Assembly (NCBI RefSeq): GCF_024199845.1
Contig: NZ_JANADO010000002.1
Location: 1 to 64,000, forward strand
Reading direction: 5' to 3'
DNA length: 64,000 nucleotides
Source of the DNA: Bradyrhizobium sp. CCGB12
Lineage (GTDB): Bacteria; Pseudomonadota; Alphaproteobacteria; Rhizobiales; Xanthobacteraceae
Position numbers and translations under genes: made by a program. The notes beneath the pieces were generated by a model. The model was not told the DNA's origin. It saw nothing but the letters and a program-made list of their open reading frames with translations, and did no database searches. Positions 55,709 to 63,420 of the stretch are shown here, one piece after another; position 1 is the first letter of the stretch; the number at the start of each line of letters is the position of its first letter.

Positions 55709-55998
55709 ACAAGGCAATGGACCGATCAGCGAGTCAGAATAACGGAAAGCCGCTCTTTCATCGCTCCTGCCAGCCTGAACTAAAGGTGTGCAATGTCGGT
55801 TTGAGCTACGTCGACAATCAAGGCAAAGTCGCTTTCTTGAAAACGGTCGAGGACATGAACGGCAAAGTCATCGTGCGTGAGGCATGCACCTTGAACGACT
55901 TCAAAGATGTCCGAATCTGCTTCGACTGGGACACTGGCATCTCTCATCGTGACATGGACGACAGCAGCGGGACTTGGTCTAAGGTCGCGGATCAATAG
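55702..55998 (+). pseudogene. Small exported protein lacking its signal peptide
   Basis: The 98-residue frame contains QNNGKPLFHRSCQPELKVCN, VGLSYVDNQGKVAFLKTVED, REACTLNDFKDVRICFDWDT and GISHRDMDD. The four Cys and the pattern fit a short periplasmic Bradyrhizobium family that normally begins with a signal peptide; here the first ten residues come from unrelated sequence. Probably a fusion at a deletion end. Function unknown. Confidence 0.5.
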
Positions 55999-56139
55999 AC
56001 GTCCTCCTCCGCCTCCCCTTTAAGCTTCGGATGTCTGGCCGGCCTAAAGAAGCTCTTGGCGCCAATCCTCTGCTTGAGCATGACATTCGGCCCAAGAACG
56101 TTTCCATCCGGTGGGAGTCCTATAGGTCAATATCCTTTA

Positions 56140-56316
56140 GTGCATGTGGATCGGCCGTTGGAAAAAGCGCTCGCCTATGCGATTTCGGCACTCATTCTGA
56201 GCTTCGGTCTCTCGATCTTCGTTGTCGGCCTAGGCTCGAGCTCGCCTGCCCTGTGGACTATCGTGGGGCTCGTCCCCATCTCTATCGGGCTGGCAAGCGC
56301 TTTCGGTCCTTCCTGA
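56140..56316 (+). CDS. Small membrane protein, two spans
   Basis: The 58-residue product from GTG at 56140 has a charged start (VDRPLEKALAYAIS) and two spans, ALILSFGLSIFVVGLG and ALWTIVGLVPISIGLASAF. A similar two-span SSSPALWTIVGL family is common in Bradyrhizobium. A second GTG at 56146 is also possible. Function unknown. Confidence 0.5.
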   Translation: MHVDRPLEKALAYAISALILSFGLSIFVVGLGSSSPALWTIVGLVPISIGLASAFGPS

Positions 56317-56401
56317 TAGGTCCCTCACATTCCGAGCGGAACGACGGCGAGGCAGTTCGAGTTGTAGATTAGCAGTGGGTGGCGCAGGTGCGCCTGCGGC
56401 C

Positions 56402-56608
56402 TTAAGTTTTGCGCATACGTACTGGAAGCGCGTCATGCGCATACTTGTTGAGTCTCTCAGCCTCTGCATCGGCCGTTGAGTGCGACAACCCCGTCAGAGG
56501 CTTTCCATTCGGTCCTATTGCAGGCTGATCAGTTGCAAGATCCAGTACGCTGAAGCGTCCCGTCCGCGGGCGCTCGTGCCAAACATAGTAGCGACGTTTT
56601 TGCTCCAT
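56402..56608 (-). CDS. Small hypothetical protein
   Basis: The 68-residue product reads MEQKRRYYVWHERPRTGRFS, VLDLATDQPAIGPNGKPLTG and a helical end. AGAGGA lies eight bases before the ATG at 56608. It appears native but belongs to no family with a known function. Confidence 0.5.
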   Translation of the reverse strand: MEQKRRYYVWHERPRTGRFSVLDLATDQPAIGPNGKPLTGLSHSTADAEAERLNKYAHDALPVRMRKT

Positions 56609-56658
56609 CTGGCCAGATCCTCTCCAGCCAGTTAACAGTGTTACGCGGAATGCGCGCA

Positions 56659-57090
56659 TCAGTCGGGCGGGTCAAAGGCTTCCAAATATAATCCACCAGT
56701 TATTGCGGCTTTCTTTCGACCTGCGGTTGCGCTTTGGTGGTCGCTTACGCCTCGCATCCCTGAAGGTTGCCGCCTGAGCCCCGCGTACCAGTCGGCATAG
56801 GGCGTGTTTTTGACCGCGTGTCGGTTGAAGTCGGGCGCGCCATCCTTCCACCACACCGGTCCCCGCTCTCCCAGCCGGCGCTTCGCTTCGTCGAGGCGAT
56901 GGGCGACGGTCTCTGCGTCTAGATCTCTAGCCGTCCTGGCGTCTTTCACGGCTCGCCGCGCATCCATCAGCCGTTTCACCAGCCGCTCCTTGTCTTGGGC
57001 AGCAAGGTCGGGATCGCTCATCCGCCAGAGTCTACCGCGGACTACGAAATAGCGCCCATCGGGCGTGACTGGATGCTGCAGGCCCGGCAT
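56659..57090 (-). CDS. Conserved hypothetical protein coupled to the SDR
   Basis: The 143-residue product starts MPGLQHPVTPDGRYFVVRGR, followed by a helical stretch DKERLVKRLMDARRAVKDAR and the motif GERGPVWWKDGAPDFNRHAV with NTPYADWYAGLR. I know this pattern from Rhizobiales stress-region genes without function. Its ATG overlaps the SDR stop (TGATG), so translation is coupled. The last 30 residues look less conserved and may be read in a shifted frame. Confidence 0.65.
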   Translation of the reverse strand: MPGLQHPVTPDGRYFVVRGRLWRMSDPDLAAQDKERLVKRLMDARRAVKDARTARDLDAETVAHRLDEAKRRLGERGPVWWKDGAPDFNRHAVKNTPYADWYAGLRRQPSGMRGVSDHQSATAGRKKAAITGGLYLEAFDPPD

Positions 57091-57947
57091 CAGATGAAGG
57101 GCTTCCCTCCGGTTACCGCGACCGTTGCACCGGAGGTGTAACTTGAAAGCGGATCGGCGAGCATCACGTAGGCCGTCGCCAGCTCGGCCGGCTGCCCGGC
57201 CCGCTTCATCGGCACCTGCTTGCCGAAATTCTTCACGGTATCCTCGGGCATGGTCGATGGGATCAGCGGAGTCCAGATCGGCCCTGGCGCCACGGCGTTC
57301 ACGCGGATGCCCTTCTCCGCCAGCATCTGGGCCAGCCCGCCTGTGAAGTTCTGGATAGCGCCCTTGGTCGTCGCATAGGCCAGGAGCGTGGGGTTCGGCA
57401 TGTCCGAGTTCACGGAAGCCGTATTGACGATCGCGCCGCCCGGCTCCATGTGAGGAACGGCGGCCTTCGCAAGGAAGAACATGGCGTGGATGTTCACATC
57501 GAAGGTCATTCGCCATTCCTCGTCGCTGATGTCGGCAAGATCCTTGAAGGTCGCCTGATGCGCGGCATTGTTGACGAGGATGTCGACGCCGCCGAGATCC
57601 CGGACCGCCCGATCGACGACCTTCCTGCAGTGGTCCGCGGACCTCAGGTCGCCCTCGACCAGAACAACCTTGCGCCCCTCCGCCTCGACGAGGGCCGCAA
57701 CTTCCTTGGCGTCGTCGTGCTCCTCGAGATAGGCAATCAGGACGTCGGCTCCTTCGCGGGCGAAGGCGATGGCGACGGCTCGCCCTATTCCGCTGTCGCC
57801 ACCGGTGATGATCGCCCGCTTGCCTTTCAGGCGGCCCGCCCCCTTGTAGCTGGCCTCTCCGTGATCGGGGCGTGGATCCATTTGCGCGGTTGAGCCGGGC
57901 ATCGGCTGCTTCTGACTGGGGTAAGGCGGCTTCGGATAGTCAGGCAT
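57090..57947 (-). CDS. Short-chain dehydrogenase/reductase (YhxD/YghA-like)
   Basis: The 285-residue NAD(P) enzyme has a Pro-rich leader (MPDYPKPPYPSQKQPMPGST), cofactor motif ITGGDSGIGRAVAIAFAREG, DILVNNAAH, active-site Ser in NTASVNSD, and YATTK (Tyr, Lys), with TPLIPSTMPED near the end. The leader and the TGGDSGIG motif fit the YghA/GsiB-linked subgroup often induced by general stress. It is the first gene of a two-gene unit with the hypothetical gene that follows. The substrate is unknown. Confidence 0.88.
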   Translation of the reverse strand: MPDYPKPPYPSQKQPMPGSTAQMDPRPDHGEASYKGAGRLKGKRAIITGGDSGIGRAVAIAFAREGADVLIAYLEEHDDAKEVAALVEAEGRKVVLVEGDLRSADHCRKVVDRAVRDLGGVDILVNNAAHQATFKDLADISDEEWRMTFDVNIHAMFFLAKAAVPHMEPGGAIVNTASVNSDMPNPTLLAYATTKGAIQNFTGGLAQMLAEKGIRVNAVAPGPIWTPLIPSTMPEDTVKNFGKQVPMKRAGQPAELATAYVMLADPLSSYTSGATVAVTGGKPFI

Positions 57948-58005
57948 CGGAATCGGTCTCCGCGGGGTCGAGAGCCCGACAACCGGCTGACGACAACCAA
58001 GGTTC

Positions 58006-58239
58006 CTAGCCGGTTGCCCGCCACTCTCCTCCAGAAGCCGCCCGCGACGCGCTTGCGCAAAGCAGAAGAAAGAGAGCGCGCTCGGCCTTGTACCTCGCGC
58101 CTGCGCGACTGCACTCCGAGCCGGACATGACGACTTCGCCCGCGGCGGTGCAAACGGCCCACTTCCATCGGCTCCGCCCGCGCCGCTTCAGCACGACGTC
58201 GAACCCCGCAAATCGATCCTCGCCGTCCGGAGAAGTCAC
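58006..58239 (-). CDS. Small conserved protein
   Basis: The 77-residue product from GTG at 58239 reads VTSPDGEDRFAGFDVVLKRR, WKWAVCTAAGEVVMSGSECS and ARYKAERALFLLL. This pattern (LKRR...WxWxVxTxxGxVVMxGSE...A.YxAxRALF) is common in rhizobial stress regions. The start overlaps the preceding stop by four bases (GTGA), making this the third gene of a coupled three-gene unit. Function unknown. Confidence 0.6.
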   Translation of the reverse strand: MTSPDGEDRFAGFDVVLKRRGRSRWKWAVCTAAGEVVMSGSECSRAGARYKAERALFLLLCASASRAASGGEWRATG

Positions 58240-58415
58240 GCCGCCACCCTGTTCGGCAACCCACCCTGGAGCTGACCCAGAAGCCGTTCCTCGCGCTCGA
58301 TCCGGCTCAGGTAGAGCTGGCGCTCCCGCTCCGTCTTCGCGCTCGCCAGCAGCACTCGATAGTGGTCGATCACCTTCTCGCTGCCGCGGATCAGCAGGTC
58401 CCTGACATCGGTCAT
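58236..58415 (-). CDS. Small helical protein
   Basis: The 59-residue product MTDVRDLLIRGSEKVIDHYR continues LLASAKTERERQLYLSRIER and is wholly helical and charged. It overlaps the previous gene by ATGA and the next by GTGA, so all three genes are coupled. Function unknown. Confidence 0.6.
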   Translation of the reverse strand: MTDVRDLLIRGSEKVIDHYRVLLASAKTERERQLYLSRIEREERLLGQLQGGLPNRVAA

Positions 58416-58624
58416 GACGCCACCCCCGCGCTCGGCCTTTGAGGCGGGACAAATGCGATGGGGAAGGTTTCGGAAGTCAGCGCCTCGAGCGAGGCAGTCT
58501 CCTGTGCCATGCGCCGTTCGATGAACCGGCGCTCGAGGTCCGACAGCTTCGTCTTCAGCAGGCTGTGATAGCGGTGGATGTTGTTGCGGTGCGCACGGAT
58601 ACGGGCAAAATCTACGTCGAGCAT
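58412..58624 (-). CDS. Small helical protein, first of a coupled trio
   Basis: The 70-residue product reads MLDVDFARIRAHRNNIHRYH, SLLKTKLSDLERRFIERRMA and ends with a Pro-containing tail. AGGAGAGG lies five bases before the ATG. It is divergent from the ROSE-controlled hsp20 at 58968, and the two may share a control region. Function unknown. Confidence 0.6.
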   Translation of the reverse strand: MLDVDFARIRAHRNNIHRYHSLLKTKLSDLERRFIERRMAQETASLEALTSETFPIAFVPPQRPSAGVAS

Positions 58625-58815
58625 CGTCGCCTCTCCTGACGGTCTTCCATGTCCTTTGCGGTTCGAGAAACGGGGAAGCGAGCTCCCCGCGGCAAAAAAA
58701 TATTCGGCGCGGAGAACCTGTCAAGACAGTAGTGGTGCAGCCGATCCTTCGGGCCACCGCGCATTAACCATCGGCACCGCTGGACCTCGGGACGCAGAAA
58801 ATTTTCAGCCGACCT

Positions 58816-58843
58816 CTTGAACCATCCTTGCGTTTTTCTAAGT
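58816..58843 (+). promoter_or_regulatory. Sigma-32 (RpoH)-like promoter
   Basis: CTTGAA, 16 bases, then CTAAGT. The same CTTGAA-N16 spacing appears before the other ROSE-linked hsp20 (63421-63448). It sits about 15-20 bases before the ROSE leader. Confidence 0.5.
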
Positions 58844-58863
58844 GGTCTCTCGCCGCGAGAGCG

Positions 58864-58967
58864 GTGTGCCGGACGCCTTCAAGGGTCCGGCTCGGGCGCC
58901 GGCCGGCGGGTCTCGGACAGCCGTCCTGCGCTTCTTGTAACCATCTTGCTCCTAGGAGGACTTGGAT
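58864..58967 (+). ncRNA. ROSE-type RNA thermometer
   Basis: The leader has GC-rich upstream hairpins (CCGGAC...GTCCGG; GGCGCCGGCC) and the diagnostic 3' hairpin in CTTGCTCCTAGGAGG, where TTGCTCCT pairs with the ribosome site AGGAGGA. In Bradyrhizobium ROSE elements the same UUGCU(C) segment masks the site at low temperature and opens on heating. Placement directly before a small heat-shock gene is typical. Confidence 0.88.
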
Positions 58968-59429
58968 ATGAGGACCACCTTCGACTTCGCGCCCCTCTGG
59001 CGCTCCACCATCGGCTTCGATCATCTGGCCGGCCTCGTCGACAGCGCGCTGCGCCAGGCGACCGAGGACAATTACCCGCCCTACAACATCGAACGCTCCG
59101 GCGAGGACCACTACCGGATCACGCTGGCGGTCGCAGGGTTCAGCGCCGACGACATCGCCGTGACCGCCGAGCAGAACGCGCTGACCATCGAGGGTAGGAA
59201 GCCCGGCAAGGCGGCCGGCGAATTCCTGTACCAGGGCATCGCCGCACGGCCGTTCCGGCGTGTGTTCAACCTGGCCGACTACGTCCAGGTCAAGCAGGCG
59301 TCCTTCCAGGACGGGCTGCTGATCATCGAGCTTGTGCGCGAGGTGCCGGAAGCCATGAAGCCGCGCCGGATCCAGATCGGAAGCGGCGCTTCTCCCACCT
59401 CGCGGATCGAGCAGAAGAAGGCAGCCTGA
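58968..59429 (+). CDS. Small heat-shock protein (Hsp20), class A type
   Basis: The 153-residue alpha-crystallin-domain chaperone holds denatured proteins in oligomers. Its N-terminus RTTFDFAPLWRSTIGFDHLA and the YPPYNIERSGEDHYRITLAV, AGFSADDIAVTAEQNALTIE, FNLADYVQVKQASFQDGLLI and PEAMKPRRIQI segments match IbpA-like Bradyrhizobium HspA/B class proteins. The ATG at 58968 follows the ROSE ribosome site at the usual distance; a TTG at 58962 was rejected. The related gene is 62852-63304. It is followed by a second Hsp20 of another class 83 bp downstream. Confidence 0.92.
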   Translation: MRTTFDFAPLWRSTIGFDHLAGLVDSALRQATEDNYPPYNIERSGEDHYRITLAVAGFSADDIAVTAEQNALTIEGRKPGKAAGEFLYQGIAARPFRRVFNLADYVQVKQASFQDGLLIIELVREVPEAMKPRRIQIGSGASPTSRIEQKKAA

Positions 59430-59512
59430 CGCCTTGTCGAGGCTCGACAGCGGAACGCGGCGCGCCCAAGCGCGGCCGCGCTCCTTGGCTCATGCAACGA
59501 AGGAGAAAAGCG

Positions 59513-60004
59513 ATGGCAGTTCGTGATCTCATTCCCTGGTCTAGAAACCAGGAGCTCGCGCCGACGCGCGGCACACACGATCCGTTCATTACGCTTCATC
59601 GCGAAATGAACCGGCTATTCGACGACGTCTTTCGCGGCTTCGGCGGTGCCGGTTTGGCGCCGCTGATGGAAGGACAGTTCAGCTGGCCAAAGATCGAACT
59701 CAGCGAGACCGACAAGGCGCTGACGATCACGGCCGAGCTCCCCGGCATGACGGAGAAGGACGTCCAGATCGAAATCTTCGGGGGCATGCTGACCATTCGC
59801 GGCGAGAAAAAGGCCGAGCGCCGCGACGAAGGCAGGTACTTCACCGAGCGCAGCTACGGCGCGTTCGAGCGGCGGATCCCTCTTGAGGACGTCGACGAGG
59901 ACAAGGCCGAGGCGTCGTTCAAGAACGGCATCCTGACCGTATCGGTGCCGAAGTCCGAGAACCCGCGAGCCGGCGTCAAGCGCATCACTATCAACACCCA
60001 GTAG
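59513..60004 (+). CDS. Small heat-shock protein (Hsp20), class C type
   Basis: The 163-residue protein starts MAVRDLIPWSRNQELAPTRG, with FITLHREMNRLFDDVFRGFG, then the alpha-crystallin domain: PKIELSETDKALTITAELPG, MTEKDVQIEIFGGMLTIRGE, YGAFERRIPLEDVDEDKAEA and the IxV tail motif. This form is nearer plant-like/Archaea-like Hsp20s than to the IbpA type. AAGGAG lies eight bases before the ATG. No ROSE element precedes it; it is probably co-transcribed with the upstream hsp20. A GC-rich hairpin (60011-60037) follows the stop. Confidence 0.92.
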   Translation: MAVRDLIPWSRNQELAPTRGTHDPFITLHREMNRLFDDVFRGFGGAGLAPLMEGQFSWPKIELSETDKALTITAELPGMTEKDVQIEIFGGMLTIRGEKKAERRDEGRYFTERSYGAFERRIPLEDVDEDKAEASFKNGILTVSVPKSENPRAGVKRITINTQ

Positions 60005-60010
60005 CGACTA

Positions 60011-60037
60011 TCCGGACGGCGGCCGAGCCGCCGTCCG
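60011..60037 (+). terminator. GC-rich hairpin after hsp20 genes
   Basis: CCGGACGGCGG pairs with CCGCCGTCCGG across five bases. There is no T tract, so it may stabilise the mRNA 3' end rather than terminate. Confidence 0.5.
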
Positions 60038-60085
60038 GCACCCACTCGAACCCGTCCCGGAGAAAGGAGCGTAAGGGAGGCAACG

Positions 60086-60404
60086 ATGAGTAAGACCAGC
60101 ACGAACACCGGCAATCTCGATCCCTTTTTCCACCCATCGGCGCACTATGCGTGTCCGGAGGACGTCCTGGACCACGACGAACTTTCCGTGCCGGAAAAGC
60201 GGATCATCCTGTCGTCCTGGGCGTCCGACATGTTCGCCGTCGAATCCTGTCCCGCGCTACGGGAGATCCCGGGGATGGGCCATACCATTCGCCTGGCCGA
60301 TATCCTCGCCGCCTTGCGGCGGCTGGACGGCGACGATGACGACCCGCCTCGTCCCGGCGGCGTCCCGATGCGGTGCGGCGGCCCAGGGCCGCCGCGCAGC
60401 GTAG
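60086..60404 (+). CDS. Small conserved protein (SWASD motif), frameshifted end
   Basis: The product begins MSKTSTNTGNLDPFFHPSAH and has CPEDVLDHDELSVPEKRIIL, SSWASDMFAVESCPALREIP and IRLADILAALRRLDGDDDDP. The paralogue at 62447-62770 shares the EKRxILxSWASDxxAVxSCPALR block. A one-base shift near 60365 would join it to the expected short tail ending at 60404; without it the frame runs on to 60715 with unlikely sequence. A GGAGG site precedes the ATG. Family function unknown; always seen in stress-type small-gene sets. Confidence 0.65.
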
Positions 60405-60413
60405 GCCCGCGTG

Positions 60414-60503
60414 ATGGTCACGCAGGCCGTTCTGATTATGGTGCTCCTCGGCCATGCCGCGGCGGTGTGGGCCATCTCTCGGTCGCCCACAGGGGCGAGG
60501 TAG
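60414..60503 (+). CDS. 29-residue hydrophobic peptide
   Basis: The frame MVTQAVLIMVLLGHAAAVWA ends ISRSPTGAR. It has one hydrophobic stretch of about 18 residues. It lies ten bases after the likely true end of the SWASD gene. Possibly a membrane peptide of the same unit; weak call. Confidence 0.35.
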   Translation: MVTQAVLIMVLLGHAAAVWAISRSPTGAR

Positions 60504-60711
60504 AGCCAGACGAGTGCGGTCGCTCTGACTCTGCTACCGCGGCCGACGCAGGACGGCGTTTCCTTTTCTGCTCTCCCACCGATCGCTTTCCTCCCGCAGC
60601 CGATCACCGCACCGGGCTTCCAGCGCTGCGCCTTCCGTCGTCCACTTTCGGCCTCCTGCAGCGTAGCCTCAGCTTTCCCAGGCACGGATTCCCGCGTGGC
60701 TCTCGCCTTGT

Positions 60712-60954
60712 CTAGCGCCGACGGGCCACGAGAACTCCCAGCAGGAATGCCATCAACAGCGACGGCAGCGGCGCCTCTCGCGTCAACCTCCGCAACTCCG
60801 CCGAAAAGCCTACCGCGGAAACCCGCACGTCTCGTGCTTCTGCATTACTTCTCGATCCTTCGCCGGCTCTCGCCTCGAAAGCGGTCTCTAAGCTATCCTG
60901 ATCGCTCGGAAGACCGGAGGCTTCCGTCATTGCCGAGACTTCCCTCATATCCAT
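60712..60954 (-). CDS. Small DUF883-like membrane-tail protein
   Basis: The 80-residue product starts MDMREVSAMTEASGLPSDQD, has a charged middle and ends TREAPLPSLLMAFLLGVLVA before RRR, a short hydrophobic anchor with a basic tail as in ElaB/YqjD (DUF883) proteins, which bind ribosomes and membranes in stationary phase. The copy at 63575-63827 begins MDMREASAMTEA and ends AFLLGAWFARWR, so they are paralogues. Function by analogy only. Confidence 0.6.
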   Translation of the reverse strand: MDMREVSAMTEASGLPSDQDSLETAFEARAGEGSRSNAEARDVRVSAVGFSAELRRLTREAPLPSLLMAFLLGVLVARRR

Positions 60955-61026
60955 GCGAGTCCTCCCGTCGTTTGCAGCGGCAACGGTCCGCAGACCACCG
61001 AGTTCCTAGCTCGCAGGCGAAGGCAC

Positions 61027-61190
61027 TACGCGGACCTCCGCTGAGGCTTGGCGGAAGGTTTCTTCGCCGCGGTCTCCTGGGTCGCTTTCTTGCCACTGAT
61101 CGGCATCAGCATGTCTTTTTGGCCGGCAGCGGTCCTCTTGGGCTTCTTGCCTGACTTGGCCGTCTTCGCCGGCGCGGGTCCCTGCCCACG
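61027..61190 (-). pseudogene. Lys/Ala-rich small protein remnant
   Basis: The frame before TAG at 61027-61029 reads AKTAKSGKKPKRTAAGQKDM, LMPISGKKATQETAAKKPSA and KPQRRSA. No start codon lies in frame after the 61191 stop. The window's last 100 bases encode a close copy (GQKEMLMPVAGKKPAK). Basic, disordered and probably nucleic-acid associated. Confidence 0.5.
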
Positions 61191-61427
61191 CTACGCCGCA
61201 GCGCCTCCATGAGATCGACCGCTGACCGGCCCGGAAAGCGTCTGAAGCCCAGCCTCGATGGCTGCGATGTCCTGTTCGATTTGGGCGATTGAAGACCGGC
61301 AGTCGAATCCTGTCCTAGCCTTAAGGTCAACTGCAAGGTGCCGGCGGTGCGTCCTCAGGTCCTCAAGCGATTGACGGTCTTTCAGACTCGCATAGCCGGC
61401 CACAATCAATTCAATCGCACTCGACAT
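61191..61427 (-). CDS. Small conserved helical protein
   Basis: The 78-residue product MSSAIELIVAGYASLKDRQS continues LEDLRTHRRHLAVDLKARTG, FDCRSSIAQIEQDIAAIEAG and a Gly/Ala tail. The KDRxxLEDLRxHRxxLAVDLKA motif is common in Bradyrhizobium stress-type sets. Function unknown. It is followed by the Lys-rich remnant in the same direction. Confidence 0.6.
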   Translation of the reverse strand: MSSAIELIVAGYASLKDRQSLEDLRTHRRHLAVDLKARTGFDCRSSIAQIEQDIAAIEAGLQTLSGPVSGRSHGGAAA

Positions 61428-61839
61428 AACGCCACCCCATTATCAAAATTCACCATTTGCAATGAGAGTAGATTAAGCTGAACAATGCATCGGCGCAAAC
61501 CCCTGCGGGAGGCTTCGATCAAAGAGTCAAAGCTGATGGCGACCGCTTCCGCATGTATCCTGCCAGTGCGCCCAAGCTAGGCCGCAGCGTATAGAGTTTT
61601 GTTGATTTGCGATTGGCCAAGTCAAACAGGCAGACGTCTGAATTCGTTGAACATTCGTTGATTTCCTCGGGTTTCGAATGGGTCGCTCTTCCCTCAGAGG
61701 CTACCTCAGCTCATTTTCGTTGATGGCGACCGCTTTGCTGAAATCTAGCGCCAGTGCTGAGATCGACCGAGGCCCCCCTCGGCACAGCGTTGCCCGCCAC
61801 TCTCCAAGCCAGATCGTCGGCCGCTGATGGAGAGCCAGA
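61428..61839. other. No gene recognised
   Basis: Somewhat AT-richer stretch with no accepted frame or hairpin. It separates the two stress-type gene sets. Confidence 0.45.
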
Positions 61840-62097
61840 TTAGCCAGAGGTCGTTGCAGCTGTGTTCGCTCTAGAAGGCGTGGTGCGTTTGTTCCAGCGC
61901 GCGACCGCCTGCTTAACGGTCGGCGCATTGGGGCCGAAGGCTAAACATTCCTTACATACTACGAATTTCGGATCGATGTCGCTGTTGATCCAAACCTCCG
62001 AACCGCCGCAGAAGGGACAGGGCCCCAGCGGTTGTACAGAAACAGGGAATCCGCGCATTGGATCGATAGCTGCGCTGCCGACAGGCTTCCTAGCCAT
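61840..62097 (-). CDS. Zinc-ribbon protein, Lar-like
   Basis: The 85-residue product has MARKPVGSAAIDPMRGFPVS and then a zinc ribbon: GPCPFCGGSEVWINSDID, KFVVCKECLAFGPNAPTVKQ and AVARWNKR. The CPFCG...CxxC and the AVxxWNxR end are those of Lar (restriction alleviation)-type proteins found in phages and their hosts. The ATG at 62097 follows GAGG. No restriction system is nearby; its role here is unknown. Confidence 0.7.
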   Translation of the reverse strand: MARKPVGSAAIDPMRGFPVSVQPLGPCPFCGGSEVWINSDIDPKFVVCKECLAFGPNAPTVKQAVARWNKRTTPSRANTAATTSG

Positions 62098-62138
62098 CTC
62101 AACCTGTCCTCGTGTTCTCAGTGCCAAGGAGCGAGCAT

Positions 62139-62423
62139 TTAGAAGGTGCGGCCGGGGTTGCGTTTTCCAATACACGCAACAGCGAGCCTTGCGGGTGCGC
62201 CTCCTAAAAGAGCGTTCGGACGATAAAGTTCTGGGCCGACCTCGACGACCTCGACGAAATGATGGCTGACGTCGCTATTGAAGCCGATGAGGTCCCACTT
62301 CGCGCCGGCGCTTTGGCAAGCAACGCCCATGAAGCGCGCCGGCTGCCACTCGGGATGTTTCGTGCTGGAGCGCACAAGCACCCAATAGAAGCGGCCTCGA
62401 ATCAACTGTGTGAGGTCAGTCAT
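62139..62423 (-). CDS. Small hypothetical protein
   Basis: The 94-residue product starts MTDLTQLIRGRFYWVLVRSS, then WQPARFMGVACQSAGAKWDL and SHHFVEVVEVGPEL. It appears beta-rich (SH3-like pattern). Codon use is native. Function unknown. Confidence 0.55.
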   Translation of the reverse strand: MTDLTQLIRGRFYWVLVRSSTKHPEWQPARFMGVACQSAGAKWDLIGFNSDVSHHFVEVVEVGPELYRPNALLGGAPARLAVACIGKRNPGRTF

Positions 62424-62446
62424 GGAATAAGATGCAGATCCCTCGC

Positions 62447-62770
62447 TCACGCTGCCGCGCGACGCTCGACTGAGCGCAGACGCATGGGCTTGCCGCCCGT
62501 CGGAGTGCGCGGACCGTTCCCGTCAAGCGCTCGTAGCGCCTCCAGAATTTCATCGATATGAACAGGCGTGTTTGGTCCGTGCGGTGCGCGTAACGCTGGA
62601 CAGGACGCGACCGCCGATGCATCTGAGGCCCAAGACGCAAGGATGGCGCGCTTCTCGGCCAGACTCAAATTCGGGTCAGCGACGACGTCGCGCGGATGCG
62701 AGAACACTGTGCCGGGGTGAAGAAGAGCATTGAAATCGAAGACGTTGTCGTGTGCGGGCGTCGTCCGCAT
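62447..62770 (-). CDS. Small conserved protein (SWASD motif)
   Basis: The 107-residue product contains HPRDVVADPNLSLAEKRAIL, ASWASDASAVASCPALRAPH and VHIDEILEALRALDGN, ending with a basic tail. It is the intact paralogue of 60086-60404. GGGAGG lies about seven bases before the ATG at 62770. Function unknown; it follows the ROSE-controlled hsp20 by 81 bp in the same direction. Confidence 0.65.
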   Translation of the reverse strand: MRTTPAHDNVFDFNALLHPGTVFSHPRDVVADPNLSLAEKRAILASWASDASAVASCPALRAPHGPNTPVHIDEILEALRALDGNGPRTPTGGKPMRLRSVERRAAA

Positions 62771-62804
62771 GGCTAACCTCCCATCATAAGACGCATTAAA
62801 GTGG

Positions 62805-62826
62805 CCGCGCGGGAGAACCCGCGCGG
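62805..62826. terminator. GC-rich hairpin after hsp20
   Basis: CCGCGCGGG-AGAA-CCCGCGCGG lies 25-45 bp after the hsp20 stop on the minus strand. There is no T run. Confidence 0.5.
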
Positions 62827-62851
62827 CGGTGATCGGAACGAAGCTGCGGGT

Positions 62852-63304
62852 TCAGGCGGCCTTGCCCTCGATCTGCTTGACCTGCCCGGCGCTTGCGCCC
62901 GCGATGGCGATGCGCCGCGGCTTCATGGCCTCGGGAATCTCGCGTTGAAGCTCGACGACCAATAGACCGTTCTCGAAGTGCGCGCCCTTGACCTCGACGT
63001 GGTCAGCCAGGGTGAACTGCCGCTTGAACGAGCGGGTCGACATTCCGCGATGCACAAAGGTCTTCTCGTCCTTCTCGGCCTTATGACCTTCCAACGTAAG
63101 CACATTCTGGGCCGCTGTAAGGGCCACCTCGTCCGGTGAGAATCCGGCGAGCGCTACCGAGATCTGGAAGCGGTTCTCGTCGAGCCGCTCGATGTTATAG
63201 GGGGGATAGGTCTCTTCGGCGGCCCGCTGGACCTCGTCAAGAACGTCAAACAGGTGGTCGAATCCAATGGTCGACCTCCACAGGGGAGTCCAATCATACC
63301 TCAT
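62852..63304 (-). CDS. Small heat-shock protein (Hsp20), class A type
   Basis: The 150-residue chaperone is a close relative of the one at 58968: RYDWTPLWRSTIGFDHLFDV, YPPYNIERLDENRFQISVAL, AGFSPDEVALTAAQNVLTLE, FTLADHVEVKGAHFENGLLV and PEAMKPRRIAIAG. The ATG at 63304 follows the ROSE ribosome site by the usual nine bases; a longer frame to 63436 overlaps the ROSE leader and was rejected. Heat-induced by RpoH and the thermometer, as inferred from the leader. Confidence 0.92.
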   Translation of the reverse strand: MRYDWTPLWRSTIGFDHLFDVLDEVQRAAEETYPPYNIERLDENRFQISVALAGFSPDEVALTAAQNVLTLEGHKAEKDEKTFVHRGMSTRSFKRQFTLADHVEVKGAHFENGLLVVELQREIPEAMKPRRIAIAGASAGQVKQIEGKAA

Positions 63305-63413
63305 AGCCAAATCCTCCAATGAGCAAGTTGGGTACGAGCTGGCACCGGACACCTTCCGGCGCCCGCCTTGAGTTCGGGGCCCCGAAGGCGCCCCGGCCAC
63401 CATGACGGTGGCG
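63305..63413 (-). ncRNA. ROSE-type RNA thermometer
   Basis: The minus-strand leader has GC-rich hairpins (GGGGCGCC...; GGCGCCGG) and the 3' element AACTTGCTCATTGGAGGATT, in which TTGCTC pairs with the GGAGG ribosome site before GGCTATG. This is the classic ROSE 3' hairpin. It precedes the hsp20 at 63304. Confidence 0.9.
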
Positions 63414-63420
63414 ACCAAAA

